The notes below the pieces were generated by a model. The model ran no database searches and was not told the DNA's origin. It saw only the letters and a program-made list of their open reading frames with translations. Source: Trebouxia sp. TZW2008 (Eukaryota > Chlorophyta > Trebouxiophyceae > Trebouxiales > Trebouxiaceae). From it: 64,000 nt of DNA. The stretch is taken from positions 17,474 to 81,473 of the forward strand of contig BDIU01000120.1 in the NCBI GenBank assembly GCA_002118135.1, in the 5' to 3' direction. Position 1 is the first letter of the stretch. Each line of letters opens with the position of its first letter. Below are positions 46,301 through 59,700 of this stretch, piece after piece. Made by a program: the position numbers and the translations under genes.

Positions 46301-49300
46301 TGCTGAACAGCTGGAGAAGCGCCAGCCAGCCATGTGATCATGAGCAACATTAACAGGACGGCAATATGCACGTGACCATCTGTGCCATCTGCAAAGGCAA
46401 ATGCATTCACCTGAGTCTGCAAGTTGCTGAGCAGCAAAGTCAGGCCCTGCTTGGGGTGATTACACATTTCAGCAGTTTGCATGGTCAACCAACAGCATGG
46501 CCAGAATTCAGGGCTTAGCTTGTGGTATTTTGGCAACTTTGGAGTGAACAACATCTGCCAACCAGCAAGCATGGCGTCCTTGAAATTGTTATTCTTTCGA
46601 CCCACCAGTCACAAAATGCTGGCGTGGTGAGATAGTCAGGAGAATGGAGGGGCAGGGGAAAATGCTGAATGTGCGTACGCAATGCCGTCTGCTGCAATAC
46701 TTTTGTGTGTTCTGCCCAGTTGCGCACCGAGAGCCATGAGCAACATCATGTCTGTGAAACAAGTTCGGAGAAACAAGCCGATACAATAGCAGCACACCTG
46801 CATTAGCCACACCCACTGCTTGATGAAGCAGGTGCATTGGCCATGTGTTGTCAGAGATCTCTGCTTGGCCTGTTTGAGGAGTGATTGCTAGCATTGCTTC
46901 TTTGCCCTGGTTGTTATTCACCAACAGGTAGGACAGGACCCTGGCAGCTCTTCCCTTTGCCTGTACGTGGCAGACATGATTCTACCAATGTTCACAAAGC
47001 AAAGAAGTCTTGCTTTGCTGTTGCAACTCCCAAAGAACTTTCTGTCCAATTGACATGGTGCTTACTTGAACATAGGTGCAGGCTGTTTTTATGCAAAACA
47101 CCCGTGAGTCCGGTGCAAAGCAACATGTTTGTATCAAGATATGTCGCATGCAAGGTGCTTGTGTGCTGCTCCAATGTAGCCACATGGACCAGCATTTCAA
47201 GCTGTTTGCAAATGCTAACGTTGAGACGCGCAATCGACATCACTGGCCTTGATTGGGGAGCACAGATGTCACCTGTGAGGCATTAGGCTGGCTGTTGAGC
47301 AAACACTGCATGAGATCTGCCCCAAAGGAACCCGCCTGACCTGCAGCGTCAACAGGCTCAATGGCATGTGGCATCGCGTGCAACACCTCCTGCCAAGCAG
47401 CAAACAATGTCATGTCTGATGCAATGTCATGTCTGATGCAAAGCCTGCTGAAGGGCACAGCAAGTCAGTCAACTGTTGCTGAGCTTCAAAACTGCAGAGC
47501 AGTCAGCAAGAGTCTAGATCATGTGTAGAGCTAGAAGCAGCTCTGACCTGTTTGATGTGCTTGTGCTGATGGCGTTGTGATTGTGCTGATGAGGACCTGT
47601 TGGCCTTCTGTGTTGGCTGTGCAGAAAGCTTGTAGCACTTTCAGGGCACCAATGCGCTCCCGGATGTCTGCGCTATGCAAACCAATATGTAGAATGACCT
47701 GCAGAAGACAGCACAGACAAGACGTAAGTTTGCTGCAGGGTGGATGCAGGATTCAATGCCAGTCACTCAACCCCAGACATCACCAATCATAACATACCAG
47801 TAGCAGAATGTTAGACTTTGTTTTCATGCCTGCAATGAGAAGGCCCTGAGAGGTCCTTGCATTCACACAAGGACATCACAATTTTTTAATTTGGGGTACC
47901 GTGTTATACCACTGCAGAGTAAGAGCATAGTATACACCTGAAGAGCACTGTTGCTCGTGCCTGAGGAACTTGGGATGTCTGCATCTAAAAGTCGCTGCTG
48001 GCAGGTATGATTGCCCTCAATCAGCTGCCAGGTGCACCTCAAAGCCTGCAAACACATTATGCTCAACTGTGACTAAATAACAAGTTTACTCAAAGCAGAG
48101 GTGTTTAGAACAGCTGTGGCAGCTGGTACCAGCAGAGTCAGAGCACCCTTTGCGCAAAGAGCACTACAGCATCTGATGCTGAATAAAAAGAGGGAGTCGC
48201 CATACAAGAGTGCACGGAGCCCACTGCAGCATTGTTGAGGATGCTTGTGAAAAATTACCTGAGATCGCAGGGCAGGAGTTGAGGCTGCAATGAGGTGAGT
48301 GAGAGCCTCCAGGCAGCCCGCCTGCAGCAGAGTTGCCTGCCGGCTGGCTTTGTCTGATGGCTGCTGTGCTTGCTCACTGCCCTGCATGACTGCAACTGCT
48401 TCATTGCTGTAATGTTTAACAAGGAATGCAAACATGGCAATCAAGTTTTGACAGATGCATCATGACATCCACACTGCGCCTTAACCCATGTCGACCAGCT
48501 TGCCTGGGCCAACCAGTGCAGGCAACACAAAATACCGATCATCTGGTGTGCAAGTGAAGTGCATGAGACCCTGTCACCTGTTGGAATCACCTGGTGAGCT
48601 GATGCAGAGGAGACTGGGGCAAGAAGCAGGTACAAGCTGTCCAAGCCTGCTAGCAGGTTGCCCAACTTTTGGCGGGCCAGAGGCTTGAACAGGTTGGCTT
48701 GCGTTCTTAGTAGGCCCGGCAGGCTGACTAGGTGGTTCATCTCTCTGCAACGTTTGCAAACTTGCGTTTCCTTTGCTGCTGCTCAAGCAATCAATGCTAG
48801 GCAAGCTGAGGCTATGCTGCAGCGTTCAACTATACGAAAGTTTCTTTTGCAATCGTATAGGGACATGCCAAAGGTGTTTTGTGCGTAATTGAGGGCAACA
48901 GAACAGTTTACACAGCCCTCTGGCGCAGATTCATTGTGCATTTGGCAAGGAACATGTTCCGAGAGTTTGATCACATGTCACACCTGAACAGCATCTGATT
49001 TTTGACATTGCCTCTCAAAAGGTTGTTCATCATTTGCAGGCAATCTTGCACAACTATGCCGCCGTCTGCGCCACCTTCGTCCCTGAAGCTGGCATGACAT
49101 ATCTCTGAAAACTGTCATGAGCTTTGTTCGCTCACATCATGAACAAAGACAAATGCTTTGGCAGTCGGCAATGTCAAGTTGAGTCGAACCGATTGCCTGA
49201 TACTTGATTGCATCATCAATGCAATTTACTCTGCAAGGCATGCTCAGCCAGCACAGAGACAGGGCTGGACTGCCAGGCTGTACATGCTATTGAAAGCAGT

Positions 49301-50388
49301 TTGCATAGTGGTGCAGCTTGTCTCAAAGTCCAAAGGGTAGGCAGCATACTTGATGATGTTGAGCAGCCGCTCAAAGGCGCCTTCAAAGGCTGCGATCTGC
49401 TGTATGGCTGCGTTGGCATGTGTGAGACCAATCAGCAGGAGGAGCACTTCATTGCGCAAGGCGTCCATGTCAGTCATCATGTCCATCAGATGCACAACAC
49501 CCATGGGCGCAGCCAAGATGGCCTGCAAAGATGCAAACGGGGCTCATATCATCTGTGCTGCTGCCAGCAAGACCTTTCAGTCAAGATATGGAGCTTTGTA
49601 CGTACCTCTTGAACACGGAGTGAGCTGACAGCAGCCAAACATGTCAACAGCCGCACTGTATGATATTGGACATAGAAGTCAGCAGGCTCATGAGCCAACA
49701 ACCCCAACATTAGTTGAACATTGTCAGTGCCTCTGCTGAAAACTTCAGCATTGATGGCTGCAGACTGAGGCCCCTGCAAGCACATGCAAACTCGAGCAAT
49801 GTTTTGCTGAAATCCGATTTTGTATGTTGGGCAAACGCTGCAACTTTATCTGCGTTGCAACAGTCAATGAAAGTGCAATACATTTGCCATAGCCTTTGAG
49901 AGCGTCGTGGTCTTACTTGGCCCAAGCCTTCTGCCTGACTTCCTGAGTGGCTCATGACTATTGCAAGGCATTCCAGTGTACCTCTGAGCATGTCAATATC
50001 TGAATGGCCCTCTCTGACGATTGCTATGAGCACCGGCAAACCTTGAGCTCCCACAACCAGCTTTGCCTGAATCGCAAGTCAGCCAGATCGAGCTGCCACA
50101 CAACGCGTCAACTTGCTGATCTGCTGCAGGCAACTCGCACCTTTGCGTTGTTTGCCAGCAGGTCGCGCAGGTCCGCCAAGGCCTCTCGCCGATCTTCCGC
50201 AAGCACACCATCCGTGACGCGCTGCAGCAATGTTTCGATTGCGGAGTCGAGGTTTCCTGTAGTTCACGATACTGCTTGAGCTGAGCAGCGAGACAGCTGC
50301 GAATCGCAGCATGATTGCCAGGCATACCGTCCCCAGAGCCAAGTACAGCACCTCCCAGGCCCTTTGCAAAATTGCGAAAGCCTTTCAT
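43384..50388 (-). CDS. USO1: USO1/p115 vesicle-tethering protein (golgin candidate 6 type)
   Basis: p115/Uso1 tethers ER-derived vesicles to the Golgi. It has an armadillo-like head and a coiled-coil tail. Exons resolved from the 5' end: 50388-50328, 50256-50141, 50066-49917, 49773-49606, 49522-49350, 49082-48984, 48744-48591, 48381-48259, 48045-47938, 47698-47548. Further exons lie near 47440-47275, 46960-46790, 46480-46260, 45775-45705, 45520-45360, 45050-44850, 44560-44400, 44190-43985 and 43800-43670, and the last ends at the TGA 43384-43386. Landmarks: LAEDRREALADLRDLLANNA, MLGLLAHEPADFYVQYHTVR, LMDMMTDMDALRNEVLLLLI, FEGAFERLLNIIK, DGGIVVQDCLQMMNNLLRGN, GTQFTSYLEGINSQIGMASF, a heptad-rich tail and LTCLGLEEQKTQ with LQAKLEELGIDVQPLLDTL. 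An acidic segment (GEDVDDDDAEE) precedes the end. Confidence 0.92.
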
Positions 50389-50703
50389 AAGACTCGACAG
50401 CCGGTCAAATTCTCAAGTACAGATCACGCGATGTTTAAACGAGAACGTTGAAGCTGCTTGGCTGGCACGACGTCTGGATAAGGCATTTCGTTGCGCTGCA
50501 TCGCGCTATTGCTGACAGTGACGTTGACGCAAGCATTTCTAGGCCAAATGCCAGCTGAAGCAGTGCAGCCTGAAGCAGGCTTGCTGCTTCTGTGCTGCGA
50601 GGGGTGTCGCACTCACGCAGGACAGACTTTGCAGGCGTTTCATGTGTCGGAGGCTCCTCTAGCCCGGTGTAGACGGCTTGAGCGCAAGCCACTTCATTGC
50701 AAA
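50389..50703. promoter_or_regulatory. Putative bidirectional promoter of USO1 and MYBBP1A/POL5
   Basis: Only 315 bp separate the two divergent start codons, so both 5' untranslated regions and promoters must share this stretch. No TATA-like box stands out. Inferred from gene arrangement only. Confidence 0.5.
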
Positions 50704-53700
50704 ATGGAAGAGGAAGGTGCTGCCGAGACAAGCATCAGCGCAAGAGGTGTCGGTGAAAAGGTGGGGTGTCGCGATCGCCAAGCAGCTCGTATAGCTCGCC
50801 ACTTTTGTTGTTACCTGCAACGACTTTGGTCGTTGAAGCACCCGTGCACCTGGCGCTGCGGACATCGATTGGATTTATGCTGACTTGATCACCCAGTTGC
50901 AGGTGCTGGAGTTTTTCTGGAACTTAGCAAGTCTAGACGAGGTAAACCTTCATATGCATAAAGGAACAGCGGTCCCCTGTTGCGGCAAATTGTATTGGAG
51001 GCATCAGGGGATCGGCACGGCTCATGCTCTTAATGCGAATGATTTGCAATCTGATTGCCTGCATTGCCTGCGCAATGCCGAGATACAGCAAAGCACGCTG
51101 CATATGCTGCCTGTTCTAAACAAACTTAGTGGACCTCATCTGAGGCAAACATGGGAAATCGTGCAGGCTGCAAGAAGCAAGGCAGCAGCAGGGCTGGTTG
51201 CTGAGCTTTCCACACTGCAAACAGAACATGCAAGTGTTGAGAAACCAAAGAAAGGGTCTCAGCAGAAGCATTCCCCATCACTGGTAAAGCAGCAAAATAT
51301 GCAAATGCATACACAATGCACCCCCGCACTGCATGGACATGATGCGTGTGTTCTGTCGACTTGCCAGATCAATATCACTTGGGTTCTGAGTGTTGATGAT
51401 GCAATGCATGCATTGAGTGCTTGGCTGAAATACTCTGATGCTGTTGCAGGCATATGTCTTGAAGAGACTGGTACGCGGTTTGGCCAGTGCCCGTCAGGGA
51501 GCACGGCAAGGTTACGCACTTGCCCTGAGCAAGCTGCTGTCAGATATGCCTGCACTGTCTGCCAAGCAAGTGCTGGCAACAATGGCAGCAGAATTGCAGG
51601 TTTCAGGCCAAGCTAAGGTACCGCTGCAATAGCTTGCCATGCTGCTTTCCAACCAGAGCGGCCATGTTGCACTTTGGGGATTTGATTGCTCATACATAGA
51701 AAGAATGACTGCCTATGCATGATTACAATGAGTTCCGCCTGGCTGACAGGACGTGAGTACAAGCGCATTCTGCAGGATTGTAAGCAGAGCAATTCTGTAG
51801 ACACCATGTGCCATCTCTGCTGGAATTACGTGCGTTGCAATTTCCAGGATTGCTGATTGTGCAAAGCGCATCATGTGCGTGCAGGGCTTTGAGGCGCATG
51901 ATCAGCTGTTGGGGCAGGTGTTTGGCTATGCTGCCATCATCAGATCTGAGCAGCAGATCGATTCAGACAGTGCTGCTCAATGCGCTGACGGTCTGGCAAG
52001 CATTGCAAGCAAGAAATCCTTTCTCAGAGAGCTGGCAGCAAATGTGCTTCTAGAGCTGACAGGTATATGACAACAATCAGACCCTATAATTGCTGTGCAG
52101 ACATGTTGGCAAATGCCACAAGCAAGCAATGTAGCATCTGCAGATGGCCAGAGGTACAATAATGAAACTCACACATGCTGTCTGCAGAGAGAGTGCAGCC
52201 CCCGACATTGGCGGAAGTCTTGTCAGTTGACAAGTCTGAACTGAAGGCGTGGTTACTGGCACCTGTGTCTGACTGCAGCCCAGAGGTGATGACTTCTTCT
52301 TGCTTGCCATTCTGCTGCCTGTCTTTGCAGTCATATCCGGTAGCTGCGATCATGTGCAGTGTCCAAAGGCTCAAGGATTGTGCAATGAACATGCAGATGG
52401 CACAATAGCACAGCACTTATGCCACCCAATTTTAACATGTTGTATGCATGATGCAGCGCTTGACACAGCCCAGAGAACTTCATGGTCTCTGTGCGCTCAT
52501 CACGCTTTTCTTGCGATGAACACATGCACCTGGATGCACACCCTTCTTGTGCCTCTCATGCAGGCTTTACTGCTGGCTGTGCGACTGTGGAGCTCTCTGC
52601 CAGCTGATGTTTTGCAAAACACAAGTCTGCTGCCAAGAGGTGCTGAGCCACCTCCAGCCGGCTTCTTCAAACAGTCTGGTGACTCCACTCAACCAGCAGC
52701 TGCAGCTGCCTTCTTCACTGAACAGCACTTGCAGACACTACTGCCAATCCTGAAGAGCAGCAGCAGCAGCCACCCTCGCCTGCACAGCTTGTGGCCCACA
52801 CTACTGGCCTTGCTTCTGCCTGGCTTCACGGCTGTCAAGGTGAGACAAAGCAGGATGTTTTTCAGCTGTGATTGATTTGTTTGCTTTGCTGCCTCGCCAA
52901 ACAGCTTCCGTAAAAGCTGCAACAAAGCCTGCAGTATTCAAGGCATGTCTATGTTTGCATGCACTTGTTGCAAGGCAGTTACTCAGCACTCCATTCTTGC
53001 TTTGTGTCTTTCACCTGTCTCATGGCCTAATTGTGATACAACTACTGCTTGTATTCAGCACACACAAAAGTCTGCTGCATTTGCCATGAGGCATATGGGG
53101 AGCAATCAAGCAGATTCAGCCATGACCAATGGTGGTTCACAGGATCAGGATGCAACAGAAGATGAGAAGGGCAACAGAGGCAAGGTTGGGGCAGGGCAGA
53201 TTGAAAGCCTGTGGACAGTGGTGGTGCAGGACCTGTTCACATCCTCTCATGAGCGCAAGGCTCTTGGCTTCCAGCTCTTCAACATTTTGCTGCCACACTT
53301 GCAGTAAGTCACAGCTCACATGTTTTCTTTTTGTGTTGAAAATACATACTCATGCCCCCAGCAGAAGCAGCTTGCATGATGTCAGTCCAATCATGATGTA
53401 GCATTGCATCTGCAGCCAAACTCAACACTGGATGCTTGTTGTGTTGCAAATGCATGTGCAGCCTGCATCAAACTCACGGCCAACCATCTTGCAGCTTCTG
53501 GGCCAGGGAAGCAGTATGCATCCTTGCAAGACCTTCTGCTGTTGTTGCAGGCCAGAGCAGCTACCAATTATCTTTTCTGGCAGCTTCCTCAGGTGTTTCA
53601 CCAACAATCTGACAAACGCCAAGACCTATCTGAACAACAGTGCACAGCGTTCCGCACAACGCATCATCGCCATTGCTAGCAAAGCTAAGGACACCCCTGG

Positions 53701-56700
53701 AATGCAGGTGCAGTTTCATATCCAAGTATTGTGCTCACTTGTCTTGCATTTGCCTAGTGCATTCTGTCCCAAATAATGTCCTGATGCATATCTTCCGTAG
53801 TAATGCACACTTTCAGTGGTGGTATGTTTTGGGTAGTATGCACGAAGTACACCTGTCAAGTTCTTTTCCAAAGATCCCATGCTTCAGTCAAAGCTTGAAG
53901 TCTACTGCATGCTTGCCAGATCATGGAGTTGGTCGAACCAGATCCTGTACACTGCTGTTGTTTTGCTGTAGTGCATCATTTGCAGACCGTTACACTGAGC
54001 GTTGAGACTGTGTGGCATTGCAGACAGCATTAGCAGTGGCTCTTCAAGGTGTGGGGGGGCAAGGCTTCGACAAGCTGGCCAGGACACACACTGTCGCCAA
54101 GCTTCTACAGGTCAGTTCATTGTGAACAGCAACAAAATCAGCATTTGCCAGGACAGCTAGCTTGAACCACTGGCAGTCTGAGCACAGCCGCCTGGCTCTG
54201 TCTTTGTCTTTGGAGCATGACACCTTTTGCTGCTTTTTGCTGCCTCGGGGACATTTGCATGTGTGTCTGCATCTGCTGCAATGGTTGAAAGGCTCAAGCT
54301 GATGGTTTGTTGTACTTATGTGTACAGGGACTGGATGCAGCAGGCTTTGAGCCGTATGTGCAGCAGCTGGAGAAGAACTTTGCCAAGGGTGTCAGGCTTG
54401 GGGTGGAATCTGAAGCCAATCAGCCACAGGTATGTGTGCACATACCCGCCCTTGCAATATTCTACTGCACAGCTGCGCTATACTTTTGCGGCTGCTGTTC
54501 AAATGCCAAATCACAAAGTTTTGAACATGTTTTACAAGACACAAACGATCGAGTGTAGAAGGTCTCAGTTCAACGAGACTTTTGCTTCACTGAAGCTTGT
54601 GGAAGTGATCACAGCATGCAGTGAAGTTTATGAATGCTGTTGCAGCATGAATCAGTTTTTTGGCTTGCAGGACGTTGAGCGGGCTCGGCAGGTAGCTGTT
54701 GAGCAACTGTGCAGCGTAGGCAGCATCAGGAAGGCGCCTGTGCCCATCAAGCTGGAGATTCTCAAGTTCCTGGCCACACATGCCTTCTTCACTGTTGACA
54801 AGGCTACTGCTGGCAAGGTGGATACTCAAACCGACCCACATGCGGATCAGCACCCATGGAAATGCTCATGCTGAGATTGTGATAGCTGTGCTGCCAAAAG
54901 CAGTTTGTCCTGCAGTGACACTTACGTTTTGCCATTTGAAGTTTTGTGCCTGCTTGTATGGAAACAAAAAGGGTCATGTATCTGATTGGCCAAAATTTAC
55001 CGCCCTTTTGTTTTTGATACAAGAATTTTGGGCCGCCTGCACATGCATCATGTCTGCAGTGCTGCAGCAGCTGCATTCTGATGCAACAAAAGCTTCTCTC
55101 TGGATCATCACACGTGATTGCATGATCTGCTGCGGATGCTTGTGCAGGGCAAGTCTAAGGAGGTGAAAACAGCGCTGCAGGCACAACCAGCTCCTTCAAA
55201 CGCCACACGGCAGCACTGCGCCGCCCGCCTCATCTCTCTCCTAGACACCGCTACTAAAGCAGCATTGGCCCCTCCAGAACCTGTCAACAGCAAGAAAATG
55301 AGCAAGAACAAGAAGAGAAAATTAGCAGAGATGGCTGCAGACGGACCAGCAGCAGCTGCAGTGCAGACGGGAAGGCCAGAGAGCCCGTTTCTGGCTGAAA
55401 CAGTAGCCTTTGTGAAGGACTTTCAGGGGCAAAAGGGTGTGGGCCTGGCTGTTGCCCTGCCTGAGGATATGCCTGCAGCCCTGGACAAGTTGCAAGAAGC
55501 TGCAGCTGCGGCGTCTGCCACAGCAGGTATGTTGTACTGATTTGTGATTGCCCTTTTGCACTGCATTATGAGCTGGATGTATCAACCTCATGAACAACAT
55601 AGCAGCTTGTCAGTGATTCTGTAATTCATCATTTGGTACCATGCCAGGCAAGTGCAGTTTTGAAGCATGACAGCTGCCTGACTTGAGACAAGTTAACGCA
55701 TGAAAGCCATTGTATTTGAGAGGCCCACTTGTGCATACAGCCCTGTTCCAGGAGCGACAAACGTGTTTGACACTGCTCTATTCTGCAGGGCCAGAGTCAC
55801 TACAGGTGCGAGCATTGGTGGCACTGATGCGCTGGCTGCGCCTCTACATTCTGGCTGACCCCACAGCCACCCAGACAGATGTGCCCTCAGATCTAGCCGT
55901 TGTATGTACTGGAGCGCTCACACTGCCCGTCAAAATGCCCGCAGAAGGTGTGATCATTTGCCTGGGCCACTTTGATCACTGTTTGTTAATGCTTCCGGTG
56001 GGCATTGCAGACAGCCATTGGGATTGTAGTTTCAGGAGCAGGGAAGACTTGCCTGTGCCTGGCCACCGACAGCTCGGCCACCTGACCTTGCAAAGTGCAG
56101 TGCAATGTTCAAAAGCCTCATGTGCATGCTGAATGTATACAGCAGGATGCACAACTATGCTCAACAAAACAGCTGGGTTTGCAGCGATGGTTGGCAGTGC
56201 ATGCCAAGCTTTGAAATCACTCCTGGTATATGCCCTGTTCTTTCATGGTCACACCTTTGTCTTGCAATCTTGTCAGAGTGCATCAAGGCTTAGTAATGTC
56301 ACATTATGAGATCCAAGATGTCCAAAAAGCCCTGAAGCATCTGTTGCTCTATGTTTCCCCACAATTTCAATGAACTAAGTGCCAGGTAAGGATTTTCTGT
56401 TTCAGTCCTAGCATGCAAAGTTGTTACAATGTCGCCTCATGCAGGTGAGCCTCCTTGGGCAGATGTCATGGTTGACATTTTGCTCAGCTTGCTGGGGCGG
56501 TCTGGTGGTGCCCTGCCGTTTGGCCCCCTGAGAGAAGCGTGTGAAGCCCTGTTCAGAGCCCTTGTAGAGCAGGTGACGCCCGAAGGCTTTGAGGACATGG
56601 TCAGGGTGGTGCAGCAGGCAGGGCAGGCCCAGGCTGATGAAGAGGACCAGGATGAGGTGTTTGAAGAAGAAGAAGATGGTGCAGGTATTTATCAGTGTTT

Positions 56701-59700
56701 TTTGCTGGTCTGCTGTGTGCTCATTGGCTGCCTAAATATGATGAACGTATAGGCGCTGCCTCAATGTGGCACATGCAATGCAGCCTTGGTGTTGTAGTGA
56801 CATCAGAATTGACCAGTATTGAGACCTGCTCAAATCTCCTGCTGACTATCCTGGCAGAGCTTAGTGCAGACGACCCTTCAGTCGTCATGTGATGGCAGTT
56901 TCTGTGTGGTCGTCATGTCAGTAGCAGCACTGCCTGTGCGACTTGCGTTATGCCATGATGGATGCAGTTGAGCAGTTTCCTGTAAGGTGTGTCTGTTGTT
57001 TTGCAAGCTGTTGGGATCCATGTACTTCCACTTCAGCTGATTCACAGTAAAATGAATACATCAGGTAACATGATACTGCAACTCAGGTGTTGATGATAAA
57101 GAGGCTGTAGAAGAGGAAGAAGATGATGAAAGCAGTGATGATGATAGTTTGGGCAGTGAAGATGAGTCAGCTGATGACCCAATTGCAAACGTATGCTTCT
57201 CTCATGGCTTGCTTTATCTGCTCCTGCCCTCATCATGCTATAACGTCATCACCATCTGGCTTGGCCTGAGTCATTGTGCACCACAGATCTGGTTTGCATC
57301 AGTTGCTGCAACTAGAAATTGAAGGCAAACACTGCTGTGCTGACTTGCGAAAGGAACAACTTGTATGACCCCTTTGGATGTGGGCATCACAATGCTGTTG
57401 TTATGGCTCGCCAGTTAACACAGTCGTCTTCCCTGAGGCCCTGGTCACAATCTGCAACACAGTTTCCCCTGCAGTGGTGACCTCCATGATGCATGTTGCA
57501 TGCACTGAGAATGCAGCATCTCAGATTTGACAGCGATGTGATGATCTGCTGCAGGGCAAGGCAGCGTCTGATAGCAGTGACGACGAAGACATGGATGATG
57601 ATCAGATGTTCCAAATGGACGACAAGATAGCTGCAGCCCTGAAAGTAATGGCGCGAGGTGGCGCCAATGCACGCGAATCAAGAGAAGCCATTGCTGCCTT
57701 CAGATTTAGGGTGATTGGCCTGCTAGAGATATTTATGAAGAAGGTATATTTTATCAGTTGTGTATGGCAGTGCCATCCAAGCAGTCTTCTGCCATATTAC
57801 TCTGCTTGCACAACAGCTTCAGCAGCTTCTACACAAAAGCATCCATGTATTACCTGAAACATTGTGGCTTGCTCATGTGTCCTACTAATGGATGAGATCA
57901 CTGTGCAAGCTCCCACTGCATGCATCACTGTCAGTGCGGCATTATCTGTCTGTAGCTGCCCTGAGTCAGCAAAGTCAACAAGCCAACAACCTTACATCAA
58001 CCTTTCCCGTTCTTTGATTGCAACACCATGACCAAAGACTGGAGTTGTGTGCAGTCGCCCAACAGCCCTCTGCTGCCTGGAGCCCTGCCAAGCCTGTTAG
58101 CTGCCCTGACCACAGCCTGCCAGCAAGGAGGGGATGCGGCCTTGGCCAACCGCCTCAGAACACTCATACGCTCCCTGCACAAAGCGCAAGCTGTGCAAGC
58201 TCGACCTGGTTTTGGTGAGTCCACATCATCACTGCACCCTGCTGGCACTGCCTATGCAGATGACTGCTTTGCGTTCTCACAAGCAACTTGCTAATGGTGC
58301 TGTGCAACACCTTTGCCACATGATGTCTACAGAGCATTTCTGATGCTTCTGGTCTTGCTTATTCATTACCAAACCGCACTGCTGTGATCTGGGTGTGTCC
58401 TGCGGTAATATGCAAGCGTTTTGTAGGAGTTGGGGAAATACAAGATGGAGAAGCAATTGCTGGTTTGCTACGGCGCACCATGTATCTGGCTTCACGGCAC
58501 AAGGACCGCAAAGTCACTGCAGCTGCTGGCACAGCCTTTGCCTACCTGCTGCGCAGCAGTGTGAACAGTCAAGGTACAGCAGCCTCCTGTGTCTCCCTTT
58601 TGTGCAGCTATCCTGAAGCACACTACACAAACCGAACGGCGCTAACTGCTCAAGCAGGTCCAAGTACATCACTGCGTTTACTTGTGTTGCGCTGACTGCT
58701 TTTTGCAAGGGCATGTCAGACTTCCAGCATTTTCCAGCTGCTTTGCAAAATTGCGACATGTTCATTGTGAGATAGGATTCACTGCAGGGGAGCCAAGTGC
58801 TGAGGCTGTGGCAGCTGCAGAGTCTGCATTGGACGACTTCTTCACAAAGAAGAAGAGCAAACTCCAAAGGTGAAGGCCCCATACCCACAGATGCTGTGCA
58901 CTTGCTTGCCAAACAGCATTTGCTGCACTTTGCAGAAATCATTACAGCAGTTAGGGCAGCCTGTATGAGAGTGATTTTGAGCTGCTTCATGTGGATCTGC
59001 AGATGAATATGTGAACTTGACACTTGATGATGCCTGTTCAAATTTCACACCATTGAGGCAAAGTATGATGCTAAGCCTCATCTGTACTCAGCAGCTTTGA
59101 TTGCATGCAGGAAGCTGTTTGAAGATCTGGTGGCACGTTGTCCAAAGCTTGGAACCACAGATCTGCTGCCAAGCATTGTAAAGCACACACGCACCGCACG
59201 AAGTGGCCACATGGAGGCGGATGGTGCTGCACTCATCCTTGCCTTCCTGCTGTCTGGCAACAACAAGGTAGGACCTTACGAATTGTTCTATTTCAACCAA
59301 CAGGTGGACATTGCTTTGGCCCAAGTTGTGCTGTGCAAGCAGCCTAACATTGCATACAGCCTCAATGCAATGTATCAGTGGCGCAGCCTGCCATCCCTAG
59401 GGTATGACTTGTGTCATTCCAAGAGTGTGACATGACATTAGCAAGGCTCAGCAACAAAAGCTCAGCAATGGCGTTTGACTGTCCTTTTGCAGGGTGAAGA
59501 GCGCTTGAAACTGACGGCTGAAGCCTTTAGGAAGCATGTCACACTTCTGGTTACAGTTACATGTTCTGCCATCAGCGGTAACATTGCTCAGACCCACCGG
59601 CAAAGCGAAGCTTTGAAGGTCTCTTGTCTATGCTTTGAGCAGCTGCGAAAGGTACGCTCAAGCGTCTTCAGCAAATGCTTGGAAGCTCTATGTGCAGTCA

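Noticed and set aside
52300..52875. 191-residue open frame as a separate gene
   Set aside because: It is read through intron and MYBBP1A exon sequence; only 52563-52839 of it is coding.
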